This document shows positions 1-6,822 of a stretch of 10,598 bases of DNA, piece by piece. The stretch lies in the NCBI GenBank assembly GCA_022823105.1, contig JAJDXU010000135.1, positions 1 through 10,598 of the forward strand. Direction: 5' to 3'. Made by a program: the position numbers and the translations under genes. Numbering within the stretch: position 1 is the first letter of the stretch; every line of letters begins with the position of its first letter. The notes under the pieces were generated by a model that was given only the letters and a program-made list of their open reading frames with translations, ran no database searches and was not told the origin of the DNA. The stretch comes from Dehalococcoidia bacterium. Lineage in GTDB: Bacteria; Chloroflexota; Dehalococcoidia; Lucifugimonadales; UBA3495.

Positions 1-99
1 ATCGGCCATTGAATCGGCATCAAGTCCTCGCTAGCCCGATCCCTGGGCCCTCATCCCTCGTCTGACCTCGACCCCCAGTTTCCCTTGGGTGGATTCGGG

Positions 100-600
100 C
101 TAATTCAGGCTTACCAAAAACGCCATCGGTCGGTTCGGGCAGACCCGCGGGCTAAATTCGGGATAGCTGCCGTCGACTGAAACGTACACGACACCGTCAT
201 CCACAACCGGGGCGGAGGCGTCGCCGACGGTCTGGAATTCCCAGATTACGGCGCCGGTGCGGATGTCGAGAGCCACCACGTCGGCGTGAAACAGGAGATT
301 TGTCAGGGCAGGACACCCGGCGTCTGTGGCGGGCGGTCCTCGTTGGCGGTGGCGAACACCTCGCCGCCGACCGCAACCGGACGGGATCAACGCGCGTCGT
401 CCCCGGTGTGGCGCCAAACCAGCTCGGCGCTGGCAGCATCGAGGGAGAAGAGATAGCGGTCGCCGGGTCCTTGGTCCGCCACGCCTTCTGATATGACCGG
501 ACCGACCCAAATCGCACTCTCGGTCCGGTAACGCCAGAGGAGTTCACCAGCGGTGGTGTCAAGCACGTAGAGGAGGCAGTCAACCTCCTCATTCACGCCT
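100..600 (-). pseudogene. PQQ-type beta-propeller protein (BamB-like repeats), broken C-terminal part
   Basis: Minus-strand translation shows typical PQQ-enzyme/BamB-like blades spread over different frames. One frame (about 584 down to 387) has LLYVLDTTAGELLWRYRT and then RYLFSLDAASAELVWRHTG. It meets an in-frame TGA at 387-389 but continues beyond it as SRPVAVGGEVFATANED. A second frame supplies the last blade, with VVALDIRTGAVIWEFQT and APVVDDGVVYVSVDGSY, and stops at 100-102. The repeated pattern of LxALDxxTGxxxWxxxT followed by SxPVVxxGxVYVxxxDG is characteristic of these propellers. At least one nonsense codon and one frameshift (near 290-310) are needed to join the pieces, and the N-terminal blades are absent, so this is a remnant. 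Which propeller protein it came from (alcohol dehydrogenase-like, BamB-like, or a kinase sensor domain) cannot be told. Confidence 0.75.
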
Positions 601-602
601 GG

Positions 603-975
603 ATTCGTTCTACGACAACACTGCCCTGCGTGCGCTCGTGTGCATCGGCGCATCTCCCGTCATGTTGCATTGCGGCGCAGGTGCCCCAGACCCAGGGCAC
701 GGGTCCAGTGAGACAAACTCGCTGTTCTTTCAGGCAGGGAAGTTCCTTTCAGTGCGGTCTGTGATCCTGGGGAGGCGCCCTGTGGGGTCGGCTGGTTTGA
801 TGATTTCATCTGGGCTGATAGTGCTGGCAGCCTGGGCCAAAAGTCGGTATATTCCGTGCTCTGCCCGGACGTGCTAGGGCTTTTGTCGGATGAACCCAAG
901 GTGGTGTAGTCGGCTGTGACCCGGGTGCGTTTCGCCATCCGAAGTGTTTGAACAGGAAAAGATAGAGCATCTACC
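603..975. other. Gene-free stretch upstream of the DUF2235 gene
   Basis: Open frames on both strands here (for example 660-992 minus and 638-877 plus) have low-complexity, unprotein-like translations and no family motif I recognise. No convincing sigma-70 promoter was found. The bases before the DUF2235 start have only a weak purine run (AGAG about 10 bases before the ATG), so the control of that gene is not visible. The stretch is probably decayed sequence between the propeller remnant and the hydrolase. Confidence 0.4.
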
Positions 976-2007
976 ATGAAGCGCATCGTCATATGTTCGG
1001 ACGGAACTTGGCAAACTCCTCGTCAGGCGAATACGACGCACGTCATTGAAATGGCCCGAGCCGTATTGCCGACCGCACTCGACGGTACAGTGCAGGTTGT
1101 GTTCTACGACTGGGGCGTTGGGACGGAGAGTTGGGCAAACCGGCTGAGCGGCGGCATCAGCGGGAAAGGCATAGAACGCAACATCCGTGACTGCTATCGT
1201 TTCCTGGTCCACAACTACGAAGACGGCGACCAGATTTTCCTGTTTGGGTTCAGTCGCGGCGCTTACACGGTCCGCAGCCTGGCCGGCTTGATTCGCAATT
1301 GCGGCGTGTTGAAGAAGGCCGAGGCGGACCAACTGCCGAAAGCCTACCGCATGTACCGTCGCAATGACGCTGCGCCGGACTCGGAAGAGGCCACAGCTTT
1401 TCGCTCTGACCTCTCTCGAGAGGCGACGATTGCGTTCATTGGAGTTTGGGATACCGTGGGTGCCTTGGGCATTCCGTTGCGCGGTCTCAGTAGGTTGACG
1501 GCACGTCGGCACGAGTTTCACGACGTAGAGCTGAGCGCCTCCGTAAACCACGGTTGCCACGCCCTGGCCATCGATGAGGGCCGAGGGCCGTTCCGGCCCT
1601 CGCTGTGGCGGGCGCAACCCAAGGCGGGGCAAATAGTTGAGCAGGTGTGGTTCTCAGGAGTACACGGCGATGTGGGAGGTTCCGGGGATCCGGAGCTCGG
1701 AAAGCCAGCCTTTGCGTGGATGAAAGAGAGAGCATCTTATGCGGGGTTGGCGCTGGACGAAACGTCCGTATCCTCACCAGATGGCCCGACCCCGCGCGGC
1801 GGAAGCAAAGCGGCCGGATTGTTGGGGTGGATTGGCGCAGTCCTGCGGGGAATAACGGCGCAGCCCCGTCAGGTCGGCGGCGACGTGACGCAATCGGTAC
1901 ATCCGTCGGCCCGCGACCGTTACGCAGACGATGCGTCCAGCGTTCCGAAAAACCTGGCGGAGTACTTGGCTAGCCCGGAAGCCCGCATCTACGGAGAAGA
2001 GAGATAG
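976..2007 (+). CDS. DUF2235 alpha/beta-hydrolase (phospholipase-like)
   Basis: This 343-residue protein carries the DUF2235 hallmarks in order. They are the N-terminal strand with CSDGTW (residues 7-12), the nucleophile elbow GFSRGAYTVRSLAG (91-104, Ser93), FIGVWDTVGALG (154-165, Asp159), AIDEGRGPFRPSLW (198-211), FSGVHGDVGG (226-235, His230) and VHPSARDRY (308-316). Ser, Asp and His fit a hydrolase triad. The family includes the catalytic domain of type VI secretion Tle1 phospholipases and many stand-alone cytosolic proteins. No signal peptide, membrane segment, PAAR/VgrG or immunity gene is seen beside it, so a secreted effector role is not supported, and its substrate is unknown. The ATG at 976 is favoured because the conserved first strand begins there. 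The frame is intact and ends at TAG. The hydrophobic run near residues 281-294 (GLLGWIGAVLRGI) may be a lid or membrane-contact helix (inference). Confidence 0.88.
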   Translation: MKRIVICSDGTWQTPRQANTTHVIEMARAVLPTALDGTVQVVFYDWGVGTESWANRLSGGISGKGIERNIRDCYRFLVHNYEDGDQIFLFGFSRGAYTVRSLAGLIRNCGVLKKAEADQLPKAYRMYRRNDAAPDSEEATAFRSDLSREATIAFIGVWDTVGALGIPLRGLSRLTARRHEFHDVELSASVNHGCHALAIDEGRGPFRPSLWRAQPKAGQIVEQVWFSGVHGDVGGSGDPELGKPAFAWMKERASYAGLALDETSVSSPDGPTPRGGSKAAGLLGWIGAVLRGITAQPRQVGGDVTQSVHPSARDRYADDASSVPKNLAEYLASPEARIYGEER

Positions 2008-2462
2008 AATCCAGCCTTGGCCGTCTGCTTCGTCTTCTGCGGTTTCGTGGGGTTTCAGTCGACCAAGCCATCGCTCCTGAGACGGGTTTCCAGGTCGGCA
2101 ATCTGGCCGCCCCCGAGGTAGTGCCTCAGTTTGAAATGGGGTATCAGAGAATCCGGTAGTTCTTGTGCTCGCTGTCGTCGTTGTCCCTGTGGCGCTGGGG
2201 CGTGGGTCAGGGGAGAGAGGCAAGGTACTCATCTCGTGTGCGTTTCTCAGTTCAAGAAGTGCTCGGAAGCTGGGAATTTGGGCTCCAGGCAGTTTTGCTG
2301 GCGCCCATGCCGTGGCCGTTGGCTGCCTGGTAGGGTCAGGCGCGGGGACCTGGTGGCTGGTATCTGGATAGCTGGGCGCCGGGTTCCTGTTTGATGAACC
2401 GCATCATGTTTTCGACGGTTTCGATGACGTTTAACAGGACTTCCGACTCGTCGGGCAGGGGG
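2008..2462. other. Mostly unassigned stretch between the DUF2235 gene and the tnpB remnant
   Basis: Apart from the short minus-strand open stretch at 2055-2228, I see no supportable gene. The open frame at 2391 runs in phase into the tnpB remnant, but its first 24 codons do not look like TnpB. The true 5' part of tnpB has therefore been lost, and the join with unrelated DNA lies near 2455-2463. Confidence 0.4.
2055..2228 (-). pseudogene. Short minus-strand open stretch, possible C-terminal gene fragment
   Basis: A minus-strand frame bounded by TGA at 2229-2231 and ending in TGA at 2055-2057 encodes 57 residues. The distal part (RAQELPDSLIPHFKLRHYL, then GGGQIADLETRLRSDGLVD) reads like natural protein, with alternating hydrophobic and charged residues. 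It has no ATG, and the only candidate starts (CTG codons) are poor. It lies convergent with the DUF2235 gene. It could be the C-terminal end of a lost gene, or chance. I do not recognise the family. Confidence 0.2.
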
Positions 2463-3189
2463 TTTCGCGCCGACAACGGTCTCTGCACCGTGCGGGTGGA
2501 TGGCAAGGTCGCCATCCTGCCCAAAATCGGTCCAGTCCAGATGGTGGAACGACTTCGCTTTGCCGGTTCGATACGCGAAGTTATCATCAACCGGACGGCG
2601 GGGACGTGGTTTGCTTGTTTCTGAGCCGAAGATGGCGAGGAGACGCCACTGGTGCAGGATGGGCCGACCATCGGGGTGGACGTGAGCGTGGGAGCGATGG
2701 CCGTCTGCTCCGATGGAAACAAGGTTGAGAACCCCAGGGCATTGTCTTTGGGACTGAAACAGCTGCATCGTATCGACAAGGCCATCGCCCGCAGTCGGAA
2801 CGTACACGGCAAGGCAGTTCACTCGAACCGCTGGGAACGGCTGTACGCCAAGCGGAGCAGGCTTCACGCTCGGATGGTCAACGTTCGGAACGACAACCAC
2901 CATAAGGCAACGACGGCGATAGCCAAGTCGGCGGGCAGCGTGGTGGTGGAATCCCTGAACGTGGCGGGAATGATCCGCAACCGGCGCTTGGCTCGAGCCA
3001 TCTCCGATGCCGGTATGTTGGGCTTCCTCAGCAAGCTGGAGTACAAGTGCCTGTGGTACGGAGCGGATACGTGAAAGCGGATCGGTGGTTTGCGTCGTCG
3101 AAGCTGTGCGCTCACTGGGGGTGGAAGAACGACTACCTGAGGCTCTCCGAGCGGGAGTGGAGGTGCGGGGGCTGCGGAGTACTGAACGA

Positions 3190-3351
3190 CCGCGATGCCA
3201 ACGCAGCAATGAATCTTGAACAGTGGCCGGGTTTGAGCTCCCCGGTGTCAGGACGTGGAGACCGTGTAAGACCGGCTATGCCGGCAGTGGTCGGTGAAGC
3301 GTCAAACGGATCTGCCCCTGAAGTCTGGGCTCCAGCAAGCTTGGAGTATCA
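3190..3351 (+). ncRNA. Probable TnpB omega RNA (reRNA) scaffold overlapping the tnpB 3' end
   Basis: In this family the guide RNA is produced from the tnpB 3' end and the right-end element. The stretch here keeps nested inverted repeats: GACC at 3260-3263 with GGTC at 3289-3292, enclosing CCGGC (3272-3276) with GCCGG (3280-3284), and then the terminal hairpin at 3330-3346. The encoded tail (SPVSGRGDRVRPAMPAVV) is a commonly conserved C-terminal tail of such tnpB genes, consistent with selection on the RNA. The 5' boundary is a guess. Any guide would begin just after about 3351. Confidence 0.45.
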
Positions 3352-3365
3352 GATTTCATCAGATT
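3330..3365 (+). repeat. IS200/IS605-type right-end hairpin with flanking 8-bp direct repeat
   Basis: CTCCA (3330-3334) pairs with TGGAG (3342-3346) across a 7-base loop, followed by TATCA. This is the usual layout of the right end of TnpB-only elements. ATCAGATT occurs at 3348-3355 and again at 3358-3365, a 10-base period that starts inside the putative terminus. The element boundary is placed near 3351 by analogy, not by comparison with an empty site. Confidence 0.5.
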
Positions 3366-3623
3366 CCGAATAACGGCAAAGGACAATACTGCACAAAACA
3401 TTCGGCATGTGCGGTCTTCATACGCAAATTCGTCGATTGATACGATTTTGGGATGGCAGTGAATGATTTCGACATAACAGCATGGCCAAACACAGGTGAA
3501 AAACGATACAATCAGGAACCGCTACCGGAACATGATTAGAAACCGGCACGACCCGTGCAGTGCGGAACTCCATGATGACCCCAACTTCATCCCAAACACC
3601 CGGCGTTTGGACAGGAGGCTCGG
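3366..3623 (+). promoter_or_regulatory. Upstream region of the AbiTii gene
   Basis: This stretch is visibly richer in A and T than the surrounding DNA and has no credible open frame. TACAAT at 3507-3512 is a fair -10 hexamer, but no good -35 lies 16-18 bases upstream, so the promoter is tentative. A small hairpin, GCACG (3546-3550) with CGTGC (3554-3558), lies in the presumed leader. AGGAGG at 3613-3618 sits five bases before the ATG at 3624 and decides the start. Confidence 0.35.
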
Positions 3624-4508
3624 ATGGATGCGCTTCAGGATTTTATCAATGAACTGACCCAGCATGACGTGGATCTCACCAGCACTCTCAGGAGGGCGAA
3701 AGCGCTGACGAACGGCCTGCATTCCCCGGAACTCGACGATTGGATCAACTCGGAACTCTACGGTTACGCGGATCTCAGCAGGGTACCCGAATACCGCCGA
3801 TTCCCCACCTCCAACTACGGTAATTTCGCCGGCCCCAACGAGGCGGAAGCCAACGGCCTGCTCATCGCGACAGATGACTTGCCTGAGGAAGTGAAGGAGT
3901 TTGCCCAGGACCTGGTCATGCTCGATGGCGTAGGAGCGCTGCAGGCCCACGGAGCTAAGGATGATGAGAGGTTGTGGCCGGCGGAGTTGGTCCTGTTGGC
4001 CCAGGAAGCGACGGCACTGAAAGGCGGCCTGTTCCTCACCAAGGCGTACCAGCCGATTGAGGAGTCCGTGTACCCGACAATCCTCGAGCAGGTGAGAAAC
4101 AGGCTCTTCGACTTCCTGCTGGATTTACAAAGCAGCGACAGCACGTCGGAAACGAACGCCAGTCCGGAAGCCGTTGGGAGGTTGGTCAACTACCATATCT
4201 ACGGAGGCCACAACGTCATTGCCACCGGGGAGCAGGTGAACCAGCAAGTCATCATGGTTGACCAGGGCGATACCGGTGCGCTGTTGGCGTACCTGCGCGA
4301 ACAGGGCGTGGGTGAAGATGACCTCAAAGAACTGCAGGATGCAGTTTCCTCTGAGCCAGAGGCCCTCCCTGACGGCAATTACGGCCCCAAAGTAGGAGCG
4401 TGGGTCGGCAACATGCTGGGAAAGGCTTCCACTGGTGCATGGGAAGTTGGCCTGGAAACCGCGTCCAAGGTGCTTCCGGAAGTGCTGGGACGGTTCTACG
4501 GAATCTGA
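3624..4508 (+). CDS. AbiTii-domain protein, candidate abortive-infection defence protein
   Basis: This is an intact 294-residue protein. Residues 1-170 match the AbiTii pattern: an N-terminal helix, then LRRAKALTNGL (22-32), ELDDWINSELYGY (36-48), PEYRRF (55-60) and a long helical second half ending near FDFLLDLQS (162-170). After a Ser/Thr-rich linker (171-180) comes a second region, NYHIYGGHNVIATGEQVNQQ (189-208), then LLAYLREQGVGEDDLKELQDA (220-240), a form often seen behind AbiTii domains. The C-terminus (258-294, GAWVGNMLGKASTGAWEVG onward) is glycine-rich and amphipathic. AbiTii is named for its occurrence in abortive-infection-like phage-defence proteins; its biochemical activity is not known to me. 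There is no signal peptide. The gene stands alone, with decayed tnpB upstream and an IS downstream, so it may be a single-gene system. RBS AGGAGG at 3613-3618 fixes the start. An overlapping ATG at 3628 is out of frame. Confidence 0.85.
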   Translation: MDALQDFINELTQHDVDLTSTLRRAKALTNGLHSPELDDWINSELYGYADLSRVPEYRRFPTSNYGNFAGPNEAEANGLLIATDDLPEEVKEFAQDLVMLDGVGALQAHGAKDDERLWPAELVLLAQEATALKGGLFLTKAYQPIEESVYPTILEQVRNRLFDFLLDLQSSDSTSETNASPEAVGRLVNYHIYGGHNVIATGEQVNQQVIMVDQGDTGALLAYLREQGVGEDDLKELQDAVSSEPEALPDGNYGPKVGAWVGNMLGKASTGAWEVGLETASKVLPEVLGRFYGI

Positions 4509-4518
4509 CGCGCCGTTT

Positions 4519-4562
4519 GCTGAGGCTAGGAGCGTTGTTGCCACGCTCCTCAGCCTTCTTGA
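4519..4562 (+). terminator. Hairpin after the AbiTii gene, likely terminator
   Basis: AGGAGCGT (4528-4535) pairs perfectly with ACGCTCCT (4543-4550) around a 7-base loop. The outer GCTG (4519-4522) can pair with CAGC (4551-4554) across a small bulge. The tail after the stem (CTTCTTG) is only moderately T-rich. It lies 10 bases after the stop codon, which fits a weak intrinsic terminator. Confidence 0.5.
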
Positions 4563-4876
4563 GGCCCGGCGGGAGTCCAGACCGTTAGGAAGGGTGGCTT
4601 GGGCAAGTCTCGCCATGTTGCCCAAAGGTGTACAAGGCTGGTACGCGGACAGCCGCCGCCCGAGAGCGGTTGCGCGGCGAAAACTCAATTGGCGTAGCGC
4701 CGAACGCGACTTTGATCCCCCCGCAGTCGGCTGGCTGCAGCCAGGAAGCGACTGGCGTACAGGACGGTAATGCTCAGGTGGTGGCGGTGTTGGCCGAGAT
4801 GACGCGCCGGTAGTCGGAGTTGCTCGGCGGCATTCGCGCACTACTTGGGGCTCGCCCCGCAGATTATTTTCCGAGG
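4563..4876. other. Unassigned stretch between the AbiTii gene and the insertion sequence
   Basis: No frame on either strand gives a recognisable protein. The longest minus-strand frame runs on through the antisense of the AbiTii gene and is a shadow. It may be the left flank of the site where the DDE element inserted, but I could not match it to the right flank at 6350 onward. Confidence 0.4.
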
Positions 4877-4900
4877 CCCAGCCAAGCTGCGCTTTCCGAA
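4877..4900. repeat. Candidate left inverted repeat of the insertion sequence
   Basis: Imperfect partner of 6320-6349; GCGC and the flanking A/T run are the best-conserved part. Found by eye only. Confidence 0.3.
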
Positions 4901-4902
4901 TT

Positions 4903-6265
4903 TCAAGCGGCGTAAGCGAGGGAGTCCACCATTCGGTGGTACAGAGCGACGGGGAATTCTTGCGTGTCGGAGTTTCCAGCCGACAGTGAGAAATCTTCCG
5001 ACGCCAGCCACAGGTGCCGACGCACCAGGGCGATGGCGTCCACGAAAGTCGGTGACGGCTTGTTGTACCAAGCCGCAGTGCGCGGGGTCATGGGATGTTG
5101 TTTTTGCAAGGCGTGGGCGGCCAGGGTGGTCCAGGAGAAGAGACCCAGCAGAGCCGGCGTGGTGCGGGCGATGGCCAGGTCGGACCACTGGCGTTGGGTC
5201 TCCATGCCCAGGTGAGTCCGCGCTTCCTGATAAGGTGACCTCCGGTTGCCAACGGAGGACAAACCATTCCAGGATCTGGGTCGCGTCCGCCGACGGGTCG
5301 GTGCAGAGGAGGGCCTAGGGATCGAAGGTGCCTTCTGGGTCTCGCACCAGCACCCAGCGGATGAGGACGGGCGGTTTGCCCGAGCTGTACCAGACGGCGG
5401 TTTGAGAGGTGAGTTCGACGATGCGTGTGGTGCCGTCGTACCAGGACACTTCGGCATTGATCCAGACGACATCGGCCTGGTCAAGCAGTGTTTTCAGGGA
5501 GGGTCGCCGGGGGCCTTTCAGGGCAGACCGGCCTTTCTGACCCGACGGCCGTGGCGGCGCTGGGGCGTAGAGGGCGGCGTCCAGGCGCAGTCTGGCAATC
5601 AGGGTAACCGGCCGACGCAGGGACTGGCAGCAGTGGAGCAGATCAAGGACAGCGTAGCCATTGTCTCCCACCAGGACCAGAGGGCGATGGGGCAGCCAGC
5701 GACGTAGCTGCATGACCATCTGTCGAGCCCAATCAGCGATCTTCTTGTGCCGGCGTCCCTGCTGCTGGTAGTAGCGCGAGGAAGGCGCCAGCACGGTTAG
5801 CACTGGCAATGCCCAGTGGCGTCCCGCCCAGGGCACCTGTCCCAGCCACACCAGGGAGATACAGCGCAGGCCACTGGCCTTGACCAATTGATGGCGGCTG
5901 GAACGCACCGCGTCCCGGTAAATTCCCCGAGCCCTGATCTTGGCACCGCGACGCCGTTCCAGGGTTTCGTCGATGCCGAAGACCAAGGGCCCGTCGCCCC
6001 GATCCAGATGTTGGAGCAAAAGCACCAGCAGGACGCGGGCCACCCCACGGGACGACCACACCGCTCGGTTGAGCACCTCGTGGTAGCGGGAATAGTCGTC
6101 TTGGTCGCTGCGGCCCATGACGCGAAGCGCCGCCGCCACGGGGCAACGCACCGTGGTCAGGATCGTGCCCACCAGCAGGAGCTGGGCCTTCCGCCAGGTC
6201 GGGTTGGTCAACAGCGTTGCGAAGGGAAAGAGAACGGATACAATGGCAGCAGGCAGGGTGAGCAT
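4903..6265 (-). pseudogene. DDE transposase of the insertion sequence, nonsense plus frameshift
   Basis: The reading starts at the ATG at 6263-6265 and gives 316 residues with VFGIDETLERRRG (first catalytic Asp, residue 99), a SSRHQLVKASGLRC block and LVLVGDNGYAVLDLL (second Asp, residue 201). It then hits TAG at 5315-5317, one base from the CAG (Gln) expected after GTFDP. The same frame goes on with ALLCTDPSADATQILEWFVL and RWQPEVT, whose Glu is the likely third catalytic residue. It loses phase near 5228-5234, where one extra base moves the rest (EARTHLGMETQRQWSDLAIA to the stop at 4903-4905) into another frame. Reconstructed length is about 453 residues, right for IS4/IS701-type enzymes; family placement is from memory of motifs. 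Both lesions leave the catalytic Glu untranslated, so the copy should be inactive unless helped in trans. Confidence 0.88.
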
Positions 6266-6319
6266 GGCCGGACCTTTAGTGAGATTTGGGTCAGGCCAGC
6301 TTACCCTGCCCTTTTACTT

Positions 6320-6349
6320 TTCTAAAAATGCGCAAAGCCTAGCTCAGGC
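6320..6349. repeat. Candidate right inverted repeat of the insertion sequence
   Basis: Imperfect inverted partner of 4877-4900, just upstream of the transposase start. Found by eye only. Confidence 0.3.
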
Positions 6350-6424
6350 ATGTTGTGGGTTAGGGCGATAATACGCGTTACGACGCCGGCCTGCGTGGAT
6401 GTGGCGATGAACGCTTCGCTCGCG

Positions 6425-6740
6425 TCAGGTTCTTTCGAGGATCTCGAGGGCTTTGTCGAATTCTCGGCCCCGATTAGCTTCGGCGTCGCCGCCAGGTTCT
6501 TGTCCAAGGTAAACGTCCAGGGCACTCTGGGATGCGTTCTCGTAGATGTCGCGTAGGGCTGGAATGAGTTCCTGTTCGCCCTGCCAGAAGGGGAACCGGC
6601 CCAATTGCTGGGGCAGGGCGGTGTGCATGTCTGGCACCGTCGCCGTGCCGAGGCCCACGTGTTCCGCGTCAACTCGGGCAACGGGTTGGCCCAGAATACA
6701 TCCGGGTCTTCCGGCAGAGGCTCGGGCGCCAACGGCGGCC
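6425..6740 (-). pseudogene. C-terminal fragment of a probable SWIM zinc-finger protein, frameshifted
   Basis: One minus-strand frame gives LAPEPLPEDPDVFWANPLPE. A second, offset by one base, continues with LPQQLGRFPFWQGEQELIPA and LRDIYENASQSALDVYLG to a stop at 6425-6427. The order of a proline-rich PLPEDPxxFW segment, a spacer, then LPxxLGxFPFWxGEEE and IYxxAS recalls the C-terminal tail of SWIM zinc-finger proteins that I know from cyanobacteria and Chloroflexota; the assignment is from memory and tentative. The zinc-binding part would lie upstream, where the universal stress gene now begins (divergent), so only the tail is left. The role of these proteins is not well defined. Confidence 0.4.
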
Positions 6741-6822
6741 ATCGCGACGGGGAGACGGTTCGGTAACAGGACGCGGCAACGTTTGCCGGTGGTATCATGA
6801 ATGCGGACGGATCGAGACCACC

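Larger units (their letters stand above)
2463..3373 (+). pseudogene. tnpB: TnpB (IS200/IS605 OrfB) RNA-guided nuclease, decayed
   Basis: Reading begins in the middle of TnpB (FRADNGLCTVRVDGKV, then LPKIGPVQMVERLRF and TAGTWFACF) and meets an in-frame TGA at 2622-2624. It continues in the same frame with GPTIGVDVSVG (RuvC-I Asp, codon 2679-2681), the WERLYAKRSRLHARMVNVRND helix region and VVVESLNVAGMIRN (RuvC-II Glu, codon 2949-2951). Near 3060 it must shift by one base to reach VKADRWFASSKLC, the zinc ribbon, and the RuvC-III motif DRDANAAMNL. In the ribbon, the first CxxC is CAHW (codon 3116-3118 is TGG, one base from Cys), while the second pair (CGGC) is kept. The N-terminal ~110 codons are missing. 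In family terms TnpB is an RNA-guided DNA endonuclease; this copy has a 5' deletion, a stop, a frameshift and a lost Cys, so it should be dead. No tnpA is nearby, as in IS1341-type elements. Confidence 0.9.
4877..6349 (-). mobile_element. DDE-transposase insertion sequence (IS4/IS701-like), about 1.47 kb
   Basis: A single transposase gene fills the element. Imperfect inverted ends are proposed at 4877-4900 and 6320-6349. Read inwards, the left has CAGCCAAGCT, then GCGC and TTTCC-GAA, and the right has GAGCTAGGCTT, then TGCGC and TTTTTAGAA; about 17 positions agree with gaps. The left repeat ends two bases from the transposase stop, and the right one begins 55 bases before its start, as expected for a compact IS. 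I could not see a clear target duplication, so the ends may be off by some bases. Confidence 0.6.

Noticed and set aside
874..1632. 252-codon minus-strand open frame
   Set aside because: It is antisense to the DUF2235 gene; all conserved residues are on the plus strand.
2247..3209. 320-codon minus-strand open frame
   Set aside because: It is antisense to the tnpB remnant, whose motifs are clear, and its own translation is rich in Arg, Pro, Ser and His without recognisable domains.
3484..3512. Complete sigma-70 promoter before the AbiTii gene
   Set aside because: TACAAT is acceptable as a -10 site, but none of the hexamers at 16-18 bases resembles TTGACA, so only a tentative regulatory region is reported.
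4125..4841. Long minus-strand open frame antisense to the AbiTii gene
   Set aside because: Its translation lacks any family motif and covers a well-supported plus-strand gene; it is a shadow of GC-rich codon use.
2622..5317. In-frame TGA in tnpB (and in the propeller remnant) and TAG in the transposase as signs of stop-codon recoding
   Set aside because: Intact genes in the window end with TGA (AbiTii), TAG (DUF2235) and TAA (stress protein). The broken genes also carry frameshifts, so ordinary decay explains the stops.
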